This document shows positions 12,316 to 23,143 of a stretch of DNA of 64,000 nt, piece after piece. The notes below the pieces were generated by a model that saw nothing but the letters and a program-made list of their open reading frames with translations, was not told the origin of the DNA and searched no databases. A program made the position numbers and the translations under genes. The stretch spans positions 79,983,301 to 80,047,300 of the forward strand of contig CM037592.1 of NCBI GenBank assembly GCA_021018995.1. The letters run 5' to 3'. Each line of letters starts with the position of its first letter. The first letter of the stretch is position 1. This stretch comes from Chloranthus sessilifolius (lineage: Eukaryota > Streptophyta > Magnoliopsida > Chloranthales > Chloranthaceae).

Positions 12316-12620
12316 ATGTGTGTGTATGTACGACTAGGTACGTTACAAATCTATGAGAAAGGAAGCGATGTGACATATGAAGTTCGAGTGTTGATAGACC
12401 CGGGGTCTACCCACTCATTTATTACCCCTCGCTTCACAAAGAAGATGAAAGTCAACCCAGAGGAGTTAGACTTCGTGTTAACCGTGGCTATTCCGACTGG
12501 GAAATCGGTGGATACTGAAAGGGTTTGCAAATCCGTGATCGTGAGAATCATGGATGGAGATGTTTTTGAACTACTGGGAAATTTAATCATGTTAGACATG
12601 TAAGGATTCGATGTGATCCT
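12316..12620 (+). pseudogene. Element A protease region (fossil)
   Basis: Contains VRVLIDPGSTHSFITPRF, the active-site phrase family of Ty3/gypsy aspartic proteases (usually V-L-I-D-S/P-G-S/A-T-H-S-F). Further on, the EELDFVLTVAIPTGKSV stretch is equally typical. It lies between the gag zinc knuckles and the reverse transcriptase, as expected. The enzyme would cut the gag-pol product. Fossil. Confidence 0.8.
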
Positions 12621-12713
12621 TGGCATGGATTGGTCGTCGACTCATTGTGCAACCGTGGATTGCAAGAACAAGATCGTCATCTTCAGACCTAACACGAGGA
12701 GATCGTTTCGATT

Positions 12714-14083
12714 TTGAGGAGAGAGATTGACGTGCATGCCACTTATCTCTGTAGTCAGGGTCGAGCACTTGATCAGAAAGGGTGTAGTGGATACTTGGCA
12801 TTCTTGAAGGAGGATAAGGAAGAGAAGAATATTATTTCAGAGATAGCAGTTGTGCGAGACTTCGCTGACGTGTTTTCGAAAGAATTACCCAGATTACCTC
12901 CAGATAGAGAAGTTGAGTTCACCATTGACTTAGTACCAGGAACGGAGCCTATTTCGAAAGCACCATATAGAATGGCTCATGCTGAGTTGAAGGAGCAGTT
13001 ACAGGAGCTCATGGATAGACCGAGCGTATCTCCATGGGGAGCACCAGTCTTATTTATAAAGAAGAAACATGGGTCAATGCGTCTGTGCATTGACTATCGG
13101 CAATTAAACAAACGCACCATAAAGAATCGATACCCTTTACCTAAGATAGATGACCTGTTTGATCAACTGTAAGGAGCAAAGTATTTCTCCAAGATCGATC
13201 TGAGATCTGGATACCATTAGTTGAGAGTCAAGGCAGAGGACATCCAGAAGACTACATTCAGGACATGGTATGGACACTATGAATTCTTAGTGATGTTTGG
13301 GTTGAATGCACCGCGCCATTTATGAACTTGATGAATCGAGTGTTTAAACCACACTGATTCGTGATCGTCGTGTTCATCGACGATATCCTAGTATACTCCA
13401 AGTCAAAAGCAGAATACGAAGAACACTTGAGGATTGCTCTACAAACTTTGCGTGCACACCAACTGTATGCCAAGCTCAGCAAGTGCGAGTTTTGGTTAGA
13501 GGAAGTTAGCTTTTTGGGACATGTCGTCTCAAAGTATGTTGTCACAGTTGACCCAGCTAAGATAAAAGCAGTGGTTAATTGGGAGCAACCAAAGACCGTG
13601 ACTGACGTCCGTAGTTTTCTCAGACTAGCTGGCTATTATCAGTGTTTCATTGAGGGTTTTTTAAAGATATTGAGACCACTCACGAGACTTACAAGAAAAG
13701 ATGCAAGGTTTGAATGGAGTGAGACATGCGAGAAGAGTTTTCAAGAACTCAAGAAGAGACTCACTTCAGCTCCAAGATTAGCGATTTCAGCAAAGGAGGA
13801 TTCACCGCTCACGTGATGCTCAGATAATGGTTTATGCTATATGCTCAACCAACACAAAAAGGTGATAGCTTATGGGTCGAGATAGTTGAAAGAACATGAA
13901 AAGAACTACCAGACACATGACCTGGAACTGGCAGCGGTCATATTTGTATTGAATATTTGGCGACATTATTTGTACAGTGAGACCTTTGAAATTTTCACCG
14001 ACCACAAGAGCCTCAGATACTTGTTTACACAGAAAGAATTAAATATGAGGTAGCGCAGATGGATGGAGTTCCTCAAGGACTAG
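12714..14083 (+). pseudogene. Element A reverse transcriptase and RNase H (fossil, cut short)
   Basis: Ty3/gypsy reverse transcriptase with [80 protein letters not shown] and FLGHVVSK. The RNase H region follows from about 13840 with a [19 protein letters not shown]-type block near 14000-14050. Homology to the family then stops near 14084. The protein copies element RNA into DNA. It is a fossil with several breaks, lost downstream of RNase H. Confidence 0.85.
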
Positions 14084-14084
14084 T

Positions 14085-14330
14085 GGGACGGGCATTTTGA
14101 TTAAGGCATCCTTTTGTGAAACATTTTCTGAAATTTTAAATGACAATATTTTTGAACTTTAGATTTTTTCAATGTTTTTTGGGATTTTGTATTTTTTTCA
14201 TATTTTTGAGATTTTGTATCTTTTCCATATTTTTGAAATTTTGTATTTCTTCGGAGATGGATCCTTGGAAAAGCGGGTTGCTATATACATAAGGTATTGC
14301 CTGCCAAGGGCTTATCTCACTTTTTATAGG
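14085..14330 (-). other. T2 non-coding segment downstream of the protease
   Basis: T-rich on the plus strand, with three or four imperfect 30-33-bp repeats built on TATTTTTGAAATTTTGTATTT (written here in parts: TATTTTTGA plus a TTTTGTATTT block) at about 14150-14252. Ogre elements are known to have an intron between protease and reverse transcriptase, so this may be the start of that intron. No splice site can be proven here. Confidence 0.4.
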
Positions 14331-15540
14331 TCATATTTTTTTTGAAAAATAGGTGCCAAACTTTAGGTCACTTCCTGCTTCCAGAGTTTGGGGCAAAGAT
14401 GCCCAGTTGCATACCTGAGGGGCCGCTTTTTTTCCTGTTGGGGTGGAGGGTGCTGACTGATATGGCTCATTGGAGTTAGCCTCCATCATATTAATCCCCA
14501 TTTGGTCTGAGATCATGTCCTCAAATGATAACTCAATTTTGTGGTGATTCACCACAGTAGGGGTTTGTTCATGTACCGACCGTCGTTCCTCAAAAAGGCA
14601 CAATGCAGCCAAATCTATCTCCAAGCTGGGAAGGGAGATCTGGGGATTGGTGGGATGGATTGGGGCTATGGGTTTGTGTGGGGTCAAATGGGTTATCCCA
14701 TTTCGATCGATCTTTACGACCCCTGCGCTGACAAAGGAATCCCTGATGTGCGGCCTAGGGCGAGGTTTCTCTTCTATGTTGATTCCTCGAGCTCTTGCAG
14801 CTGCGGCGACCCTGGCTTTCTCTTTGGCCTCTCGGACCTCTTCTTCTGTGGGCTTGTATCCTAACCCGAATCGGACCTTCTGTCCCTTGGCAACAACTGG
14901 CTCTTTTCTTCCTTGTAATCTGGGTCCCAGACCCCTTCCTTTTTTATAACCCCATTTTTGGAGCATTGCCACTGCCACTACCATACCACCTCCTGTTTTA
15001 GGCATGATGCCCTCAATGGGTTCTGGGAGTATCGCTGATACCTCATATTCGAAACTGTGAAGGTCAACATCCTCAGCGATGTGCGGTATATCCAACATAT
15101 TGGGTCTTTCGATGCTATTGGCGGCCTTTTCTTTCTCACTGTGCCCCTCCCCGATGATTGTAACGATCTTGTGCCCATACACAAACTTGAGTTTTTGGTG
15201 CAAGGTGGAAGGTATAGCTCCAACCTTGTGCAGCCATGGGCGCCCCAATAATAGATTAAATGAGGATTTGATATCCATGACTTGAAATAAGATGGAAAAG
15301 GTCATTGGCCCTATCAACAGCTCAAGATAAACTTCTCCCATTATTTCTCTCCTGGTATTGTCAAACCCTCTAGCACTGGTTCTGGTGGACCTTAACATGC
15401 ACAGATCAAACCCGATATTCAAACCCATTATTAATTAGTACCAAGGAGATTACCATGTTTCCAGACTCGACTGTTATATTTATATACCCGAGTGGCTACC
15501 CCCTTCTTCCGACAAGTCAGCATCAGAAAATGAAATGGCA
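14331..15540 (-). pseudogene. T2 aspartic protease and G-patch region (fossil)
   Basis: The N-terminal half carries NLLLGRPWLHKVGAIPSTLH, the C-terminal protease phrase of Tat/Ogre elements, preceded by a FDNTRREIMGEVYLELLIGP-type block. About 60 residues later comes a G-patch: MLQKWGYKKGRGLGPRLQG, in which the regularly placed glycines after an aromatic residue define the fold. G-patches bind RNA or helicases. Domains of this kind are known next to the protease in some plant Tat-type elements and in some betaretroviruses. A charged, alanine-rich linker follows. Mostly open; treated as a fossil part. Confidence 0.82.
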
Positions 15541-15566
15541 CTCGGAGCCATCACTTGCCCAATCAT

Positions 15567-16849
15567 CTACCCGACTTCATCTGGGCTAACTTGGAGTGAT
15601 ACATGCGCATTTTTTAACGCCCCCATTAATGCTTGAAAATGGAGTGGGGACGTCATCAACAGATCCCAAACGGTGATATTGGCGGGCATTCTTCTTAGTT
15701 GAGTCTCTAATATATGTTCTCGACTCATTTTTTCGAAAGTGTTCATAGCACTGTCTTTCTTCCCCTCTGGTTGGGCCTGTGGTGCTGCTGGCGCCTCTGG
15801 CTGCTTAGATATCCCTCCTGACCTGGTGACAAAGTCCACTGCCCTTTCTTCGCTGCTGCTACCGGTGTTGACATTTGTTTGTTTGTAGCTTAACGGGACC
15901 TGATGAGGATCATAGGTTGATCCCGAGAGCTTGAAAGGTATGGCTGCCGGTTCTTGAGGTACTTGTACTGTCGGCTCAGGAGGTGTGGGCAATACTTGAT
16001 TCACCTCGGTGGTAGCGGGTTGGGTGGAAAGATTGGGCCAAATGGGAGTGGTGAAGCTTGAGGGTGGTGGTATTGGAGGGAAGGAGGTAAAAGTAGGCCG
16101 GATAGAAGTCGATGGGCCGTTGGGTGATTGACAGGGGGGGTGGATTTTGCAGGCAGAACTTGGGGTGATGGGATGGGTATAGGCCATTGGTAATTGTCGG
16201 GTGAGAGTGTGGGATTGGGGGCCTAGTGGCTTAAAGGGTAATTGATGGGGGTTGTGGTGTATGGTTGGTATGCATTGATATTTATATAATTGACGGGTGT
16301 GGTGGACGGAATGTATGCCCGGAGATCCAAGGGTTCAAATTGCGGGGTTGGGTTGGGAAAATATTTTGACAAATTTAGGGGTTCAATTACCCCTACGTTC
16401 CCCTCTTCTATGTTTCTTGACAAAGGTGCTACATAACTCTCCCGATCACTGATATAATCGGATGGGTCAAATTCAAACTCCTCATCTTCTATCATTCCGA
16501 CGGTGGGTTTGAGACCTGCTCCTCCGGTGGGATGTGGGGGTAGTGGCACTTGGTGAATATTAGCATGTTGAGAGGGTGCAGGGGGAATGATTTTCCTGGC
16601 ATCGATCAAATCCTGGACGACATGCTTCAATGGGAACCAGCGATCAGTCGGGTGACCCGGACCCTGATGAAAATTACAGTGGATATTTTGGTCATAGTTC
16701 CTTGGGATTGGGTGAGGAGGAGGTTGTGGTTGGCGGATAGCCACAAACCCCTTTTCTACTAACAGGGGTAAAAGTACACTCAATGATTGCCTCATAAGTG
16801 TGAAGACTCGGTCATAGCGGGCCCTCCTCTGTTCCGGGGTCATTTGCAT
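15567..16849 (-). pseudogene. T2 gag C-terminal part: zinc-knuckle-like motif and Pro-rich linker (fossil)
   Basis: Read from 16849 downward. MQMTPEQRRARYDRVFTLMR begins a short helical stretch. The family's atypical zinc knuckle follows in the form IHCNFHQGPGHPTDRW with a basic/hydrophobic tail (LKHVVQDLIDARK); the usual pattern is Y-C-x-F-H-x-x-x-G-H-x-T-x-x-C. The rest is a proline- and threonine-rich linker, followed below 15870 by SSSEERAVDFVTRSGG and a short helical block (MSREHILETQLRRMP) that precedes the protease in Tat-type elements. Confidence 0.75.
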
Positions 16850-17231
16850 TCCTTGCCCATTCCCCAGTCTTTATGTCTGCTCAAGCCTAACGGGTGCTGG
16901 CGAGGCAGCCTGAAATTGAAACGGGGTTGTATTGTTATTGGGCCGGGTATTGACTATGTTCTGGACATCGTCCCCTGTTCTCTTCTCATTCCTTTACTCT
17001 GAAAATCTTCTAACCCCACTGGGTCCACTCGGCATATTCTTATTCAGACGCCCCTCCCCTGATGGCATCCTCGCATCGGTTAGCATTTTTCACCAGATCA
17101 ACAAAGCTGGTCTGCTACTGATATACCAAAAAGTTTGAAATCACTGGCAGAGTGTTCTTTGAAATCATCTCTATCTGTTCATCATCAGGTATTCTATTCC
17201 TGACCTGAGCTACCAATGTTCTCCATCGCCC

Positions 17232-17861
17232 CTAGTAGTCACTGAAGGTCTCGTTCTGGTTCTGCTTTAAACGAGCCAAGTCGGACTTACACGGCTCGAT
17301 GTCTATATTATAGACATATTGTTCTTGAAAGATATGCGTCAAGTCCCTCCATATTTTCATCATAGACGGTTCTAAAGATGTGAACCATCTTAAAGCCGGC
17401 CCGATTAGACTCTTTTGAAAGACTTTTATTAGCAGTCTTTCATCCTCCCCGTATTGGCACATGTCCCCACAGTAGGACTTCAGGTGCGCAATAAGATTGC
17501 CAGTACCATTATATTTGTCGAAGGCTGGAATTTTAAATTTGGGGGGCAAGGGGACCTCAGCGAACAGACATAAGTCTATGAAGTCCGTGGCGTGGATTTC
17601 AGCACCACCCATTTTCATCAGCTGCTTTTGTATTTTGTCTAACTGTTCTTTCAGTTGTTCCAACTCTTTTGATATCAGGGTCACTTTCTCAGCCATCAGT
17701 TGGACTTCACTCTGGGCCACCAGGGGGTGGGCAATTATGGGAGGAGGGTTGAGGCTGGTCAAAGCCCCAGCATAGGCCCCACTATTCCTAATCTCGTCCT
17801 CTTCATACTGCTGGTCGGCATAGTGTGCAGCGAGCGTGGGATTCTCCTGTTGTTGTTGCAT
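17232..17861 (-). pseudogene. T2 gag capsid domain (fossil)
   Basis: Starts MQQQQENPTLAAHYADQQ. A coiled-coil-like stretch (LISKELEQLKEQLDKIQKQL) is followed by the retrotransposon gag core: PPKFKIPAFDKYNGTGNLI, HLKSYCGDM, LLIKVFQKSLIGPALRWF, EPSMMKIWRDLTHIFQEQY and RLKQNQNETFSDY. This order and wording are standard for Tat/Ogre gag. It would form the inner shell of the particle. The reading frame is open throughout this stretch. Confidence 0.85.
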
Positions 17862-19063
17862 GGGTTGGATGGGAATGATATGAGTGGGGGTTAGGTGAGC
17901 CCATTGGGGGTGAGGAAAGATTTGTTGGGTGATGGGAATTTGGTTTTGAGGTGGGGCCTGATAGGACCATTGGGTATGGGGAAAGGTTTGGAGATGGCCT
18001 TGGGGTGTGGGGCTATGGGAGAATTGGGTTTGAGGTATGGCATGGGTTTGACCCGACTGTGAAGGTTGGGTTAAATGTTGGGGGTATTGTGGAAGGTATG
18101 ACTATGGGGTTTGGGTTTGGGCCATGAACCCTTGCCCATTTTGGGCCACAGGCCATTGATAGGTTTGGGCCATGGACCCTTGGTAGGTTTGGGTCACGGG
18201 CCCTTGGTGGGTGTGGGCCAGGGGCCTTTGAGGGGTTTGGCCCAATGGGCCTTGATGGGTCTGGGCCATGGGCCCTTGGTGGATCTAGGCCATGGGCCCT
18301 GGGTAGGTTTGGGTGGTGGGGTATTGGGCCACGGGCCCCTGGGATATGTGAGAAAAGGGGGTTTGGGCCAATGGGCATTAGTATAAGTGGGTAATGGGGG
18401 TTTGGGTGGTGTGGATTATGGGGGGTTGATGGGGGTCATGGGGGAGTGAGGCATGGAGATTGGCTAGGTGTGAGACGGGTTCATGGATATGGGGTGTGGA
18501 GGAGAAGAGGTATTTTGGGAAGCCTTCCACATGGAGTAGGCTTGGAACATCTCCTCCATCATGGTCATGGAAGGAGGATGAGATGTGGATGGTGGGTTCA
18601 AGGGATGATTGGATATGGGTGGGATGGATGTGGAGGATAAATTGGGCATGGCCTCGGTGAAATTGGGCATGACCCGGGTAGATGGGGGGATTAGTGGGGG
18701 ATCGGATAGGGCAGAAGTGGTGTATGTGAATGTGGGTGGATCGGGTCTATAGGGGGGAGAAGGGAAGCGGGGCATGAATGTGGATTGGGAAAATGGGTTT
18801 GGCATGGAAGTGGATGGACTATGGGGTGGGTTTAGCATGGGTATGGGATGGAAAATGGGCATTGTTTTGGCAAAAGATGGGGAGTTGGGGATTGGATTTT
18901 GGATATTTTGGGGGGTAGCGGTTGGGAAGATGGGGGCGCCAAACAGGCTGGTAATGGTAAAGGGGGGTTGGGTGAGGGGGATAGTGGAAAAAGCTTCTCC
19001 CGAATGGGAGTGGGTTGGAGAACGTGGTGGGGATGAGTCGGGATCGGCGTAAGCCAGGTCCAC
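17862..19063 (-). pseudogene. T2 proline-rich region upstream of the gag core
   Basis: From 19063 downward, a region rich in proline, serine, threonine and histidine begins with MDLAYADPDSSPPRSPTHSH. At 18013-18378 it contains a coding minisatellite in which units like PRAHGPDP and PRARDPNL repeat about nine times (about 27-33 bp per DNA unit). Ogre-type elements often have an extra ORF ahead of gag, and proline-rich N-termini also occur in this clade. I do not recognise a catalytic domain. Strong strand asymmetry (G-rich plus strand) makes long spurious frames on the other strand. Confidence 0.55.
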
Positions 19064-20540
19064 TACCCACTACATTCTACGGGAACGGTTGGGTAAGGGT
19101 GCCTTGGATAAGGCCTAAAAATCCTCCTCCTTCTTCCCCTACGGGATGGTGGAGGGCAAGATGATGCCGTTGTGTCGGCACCACAAACTATATTTTTTGG
19201 GTTTTGATTATATATATATATTTGAATTTTTTTGAAAAAGTTTTGAAAAACAAAGGTTCCGAGACCTTGGAATTCCCTTTTCGGGTGGCTCTCGTACCTT
19301 AATTCAAGACCATGCATTTATGATTTCGATACACTTCGGAAGAATCAAAGGAGAACCTTTGATCTATTGAAGGCACAAAAATTAAGGTAAACAACCCGAT
19401 CCCCCAGAATGAGCCAAAAAGAAGTTGCCCTCTTTTGATCAGCAGGAGCGTATTGGGTGTCGGGGATGGCGGGGCCTAAACAAGGCACTAAGCACACTGA
19501 TCGGGGGACTTGGGAGGTGAAGAAGGCCACATATTCGGGCTGAGGTACTGTTAATCAGACCTGGCACAACTAATACATGCGCCCAGGTTGCAGGGCACTA
19601 TTTTTACACTGGCACAACTATTAGTTGCGCCAAGGTAAAAATGTGGATTTTAAAGCTGACGCAACTATTAGTTGCGCCAGTTATAAATTTCAGTTTTTTT
19701 GCACTGGCGCAACTAATACATGCGTCAGGCAAAAACTGATGCTCCAGAATGTTTGACAGCAGCCACTAACACTCGAAATGAGTCTCTTTTTTTTGTTTTT
19801 ATGGAAGCTAGGCTTCAGGGAACTGAGCTATTTTTTGGTGATCGATTCTCTCCTCACCGCACCTAAAGGGTTTGAGTCCGGTATAACTCGCTAGCGCGCT
19901 CCCCAAGGGTTTTAAGCTTCAGAATGGGAAACCACCCAATATACCTCCGGCACAAGCGCCTTCTTAGATACTAGGTGGGCTGGGACTTTTCTGGATCATC
20001 ACCACTAGGGGCTGCCGCCATACTAAGACCCGGGTGTTTGCCTAATCCCCACCCTTTTAAAATCTACCCCGTAAAAATAAATTGATTAAGCTCCCTAACT
20101 TGGTTCAATTTTAATTAATTTTTTTTAAAGCTTTTCTCTTTTTTTAAAAAAGTTTTCTTTAGTTCAAAGACTGGGGGTGATTATCCTGTGCCGCCACTAT
20201 GGGCCGACGCCCACTGATGGAATATGAGTGCACAAGTAGGCCCGCCAATCGGCTAAGGCACTTTAAGTGACGAAAATTTAAAGGAATTGAAAGACAAAGC
20301 TCAAGTAGTCTCGCCAATCGGCTAAGGCACTAAAATGACAAAAAAGTAAGGAAAATAAAAGACAAATGTGCAAGTACGCTCGCCGATCGGCTAAGGCATG
20401 TAAATGACGTAAAAGTAAGGGTAAGTAAAATGACTTAATCGGAGGAGTGAGTAAAAATAAAATGAAAAAATAGCAATAAAAGGTTAGTAAAAATCAAAAA
20501 ATAAAAAGGCCAAGTTCAAGGGGAAGCTCTATAAGCTATT
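19064..20540 (-). other. T2 leader between primer site and coding region
   Basis: Non-coding. At 19561-19732 it holds four copies of an inverted-repeat motif (CTGGCGCAAC...GTTGCGCCAG type) at starts 19561, 19609, 19656 and 19704, a regular 47-48-bp step. At 20230-20400 a different repeat, CGCCAATCGGCTAAGGCA, occurs three times about 62-70 bp apart. Both repeats sit in an untranslated leader and are not explained by coding. Confidence 0.6.
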
Positions 20541-20557
20541 CTCCAGTAGAGTCGCCA
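20541..20557 (-). other. Primer-binding site of T2 (tRNA-Arg type)
   Basis: The minus strand reads TGGCGACTCTACTGGAG two bases inside the LTR end. TGGCGACTC is the usual Tat/Ogre primer site, complementary to a tRNA-Arg 3' end. Confidence 0.75.
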
Positions 20558-20559
20558 TC

Positions 20560-22157
20560 TGTACAACTGTGGGAATCAAAACGTTCCCGTCGCGACGATG
20601 CACTCTCTAACAAAAATATAGAGTCGCCACCCAGAGCTTTCAGTGTCCCGGGATACCTAGTTCATTTTTATGAGCACCGAAGTGCTAAAAATATGACTCT
20701 GAATCCGGTCCACACCAAAGGCTCTTGGGTAGGGGCTTCAGTTATCGATCGGGAAGGTGTTAGGCACCCGATCAACCCACTTAACGCGGTCTCTACTAAT
20801 GTCCAAAAATAAAATAAAGTAAAAGAAAAGAAAATAGCTTCCTCTTACCCAAAAGGGCTTAGAATCCTATTTGTGCCCCTCCGTTCCTACAGAAAAATCG
20901 GCGGCGTAACGGCACAAATGGGAGGATGGAGGGAGCTAGAAAGAGATAGGAGAAGAAAGGGGAGAGCCGGAGCCCTCGGGCCCTTGTAACACCATAGGAG
21001 AGTCTTGCGTTGGCTTGCTTTGATGAGCTTTTGAAGGCTTGTATGGTGGAAAGAGGGGTTCTAACCTATAAGGCTTGCTAACTAAGAGGTAGAGAGGGAA
21101 GGTGGATGGGTAGCATATACCTAAACTAAGAGAGCTAAGGTGAAAAATATCACTCAAAGGAGATTTTGGAATTCTAGAATTTGTATGGGAAGTGTGCACC
21201 AAAGGGAGAAAGATCTTCTCACTTCAAGCTCTTTCTCTCTTAGGCCAAAATTCTCAACCCTTAAACCAAGGGGAGGGGGGCTCTATTTATAGGAGATGGG
21301 TGGATTAGGAGGCCACTTAAGAGCTAAATGAGTTTAGCAATTAGGTAATCTCACATTTAAGGATTCCTAGGGTTTTTGGAGCCTTGAAATGTGTGGAAGG
21401 ATCCTCCAATGGTAGATGATGGGGTGAGGCCTTAAGCCACTTAAGGGGTTGCAAATAGGTAGTGAATGGGTGCAACAGAACTATTAAAACACACCCCAAA
21501 GGTCGAGGTGGTCAACAAGTCAAACCCCAAACATGAAATTCAGGGCAAAATCTAATAGTTACTGTTCATATACCTGACTCAACTAATAGTTGCGCCAGGC
21601 AAATGTACAGTAAAATAGTAATGAACAGTAGCCTGGAAGTTGGCTTCGCGAGGGGTGGGGGGACCCATTTATACCTAGCGCAACTATTAGTTACGCTAGG
21701 CCATTTCTAGGGAAAAAAGGCCTGGCACAAATATTAGTTGCGCCAGGCAAATTCAGGGGGAAAATGGCCTAGCGTTAATAGTTGCGCCAGTCAAAAATCT
21801 CTCTAAAAAAGCATGATTTTCAAATGGTCATAACTTTTGATATACAATTCTGATTGAGGTGATTTTTGGCTCGTTGGAAAGCTGGAGAAGTCCTTTTTCC
21901 AATGGTATATGATTTAATATTAGTAGAAGACCTTATATAATCTTAGTTCACCACTCTTCATCCATTGCCCGGGAAGGTTAGATTTAGGGTTTGAAATGGG
22001 TTCTAAGGGTCGAGATTGGTTTCTAAAGGTTTGAGATAGCTTCCTAAGGGATCTAGGGTGATTCCTAAGGGTTCCATACATGTCATCAAAAGCTCATAAT
22101 TGTACCTCTCTCGAAAGGTGTTTCAATCAGGCCTTGGGCCAAATTTGGGTGTCTATA
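20560..22157 (-). repeat. 5' LTR of T2 (about 1.6 kb)
   Basis: On the minus strand it starts TATAGACACCCAAATTTGG (TGTAGACACCC in T1) and ends ...AGTTGTACA before the primer site. A TATA box (CTATAAATA on the minus strand) lies at 21284-21292. Four copies of the same inverted-repeat motif as in the leader start at 21574, 21675, 21722 and 21769. The homology with T1 runs through U3 blocks such as the TTTCCAACGAGC region. Confidence 0.8.
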
Positions 22158-23120
22158 GAACCGAGCTCCTCAGAATCTACAGGCTCAGTGCTGGCCCCTG
22201 GCTCTCCCAATGAAGATGGGAGAGTTGGGCCAGCATGCTCCAAAGTTGGGGCCTCAGGTGGAGCAAAGTCTGAACCCTCTTCCATGAAGGGCTCATCAGA
22301 AGGTGATGTAGGGGGGAGGGGGGGAGGAGGGTGAACTGGGGGGAGGAGTAGGTCCGTCATCATGGGAAGACCCACTCGGACCACACCTCAATAGCCATTC
22401 CCACCAACACCTTAGTCAGCATTTCCTTCACAGAGGTGAGCTTGGCTTTAATCTCAACCTACCCCACCTCTAATGCATGGGGCCTTGCCACACATGTGGA
22501 CTGGGTGGAACTCATAAAAAATGAGTCCACAAATGGGGTAGCGCCCCCATGAATAGCCTCATTCATGAGGCCACAACAACCACTGACACCGATGTCGACG
22601 GTGTTGGGCAAAGAACGTGGTGGGGGATATAGAAGTGGTAGAAGTGGATGGGGCAAGAACACGCTCCGATGTAATGATAGGGTCCGTGAAAAGCATGGTA
22701 GCCGGAGTTGCAATTGTAGATGTGGGAATGGACGAAGTCTTGACCCATGAGAATGGAGATGGGGGTCGAGGAGACGGAGGGGAGTAAGAGGTATCCCCTG
22801 TCTCTAGTGATGGACAACCTCTGGTCTATGGCTAATTTCTTGATTTGGACCGATCGAAACCACTTCGACCGATCGAAATCTGGTAGAGAACTTGGTTATC
22901 TAAAAGCATATATATATATATTTAATTTTCTTATTTTTTTAACAACTAATGGAAACCGAAAACACGTACCTTAACCTCTCGCGGCATCCTATGATAAGGC
23001 TTCGATAAGTTAAAGTGTTCGCTCTCTCAAGCCTATAAAACAAAATCTAAGCAAACTAGGGTTAGTATATGATATAAAAGTACAATATAAAACAAAAATC
23101 AAACAAGATAAATCCGAAGT
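22158..23120 (-). other. D internal leader and proline-rich segment
   Basis: On the minus strand, 22830-22160 reads as proline/serine/threonine-rich sequence, including PPVHPPPPLPPTSPSDEPF and a nearby acidic stretch. Composition is codon-like, but no domain is recognisable. Similar Pro-rich wording occurs in the tail of the extra coding region of C (58370-58600), though I cannot show homology. 22840-23120 is AT-rich leader with a TA run near 22910. Confidence 0.35.
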
Positions 23121-23138
23121 CCCCGGCAACGATGCCAA
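23121..23138 (-). other. Primer-binding site of D (Athila type)
   Basis: The minus strand reads TGGCATCGTTGCCGGGG a few bases after the LTR end. TGGCRCCGTTGCCGGGGA is the characteristic Athila-type primer site. This is the main reason for the clade call. Confidence 0.8.
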
Positions 23139-23143
23139 AAATT

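Larger units (their letters stand above)
8217..14084 (+). mobile_element. A: Tekay/Del-type Ty3/gypsy element, 3'-truncated
   Basis: Layout is 5' LTR (8217-10690), primer-binding site (10692-10704), gag with zinc knuckles, protease, reverse transcriptase and RNase H. Integrase and the 3' LTR are absent: recognisable sequence stops near 14084 inside RNase H, where minus-strand T2 sequence begins. LTR ends, primer site, gag N-terminus and palindrome array all match element C, so A and C belong to one family. A is more degraded and therefore probably older. It sits inside the T1 LTR; only its left flank (TTAAC, 8212-8216) is available, so the target duplication cannot be confirmed. Confidence 0.85.
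14085..22157 (-). mobile_element. T2: Tat/Ogre-type Ty3/gypsy element, 5' half
   Basis: Read on the minus strand: 5' LTR (22157 down to 20560), tRNA-Arg-type primer site, long leader, a proline-rich upstream coding region, gag with an unusual zinc knuckle, a protease with a G-patch domain, then a non-coding segment. Reverse transcriptase, integrase and the 3' LTR are missing because the element ends at the junction with A near 14084. Gag and protease regions keep long readable stretches, so T2 looks younger than T1. It abuts fragment D on the right. Confidence 0.85.

Noticed and set aside
18111-18660. Gly/Leu/His-rich plus-strand frames over T2
   Set aside because: Shadow frames of the minus-strand proline-rich coding minisatellite.
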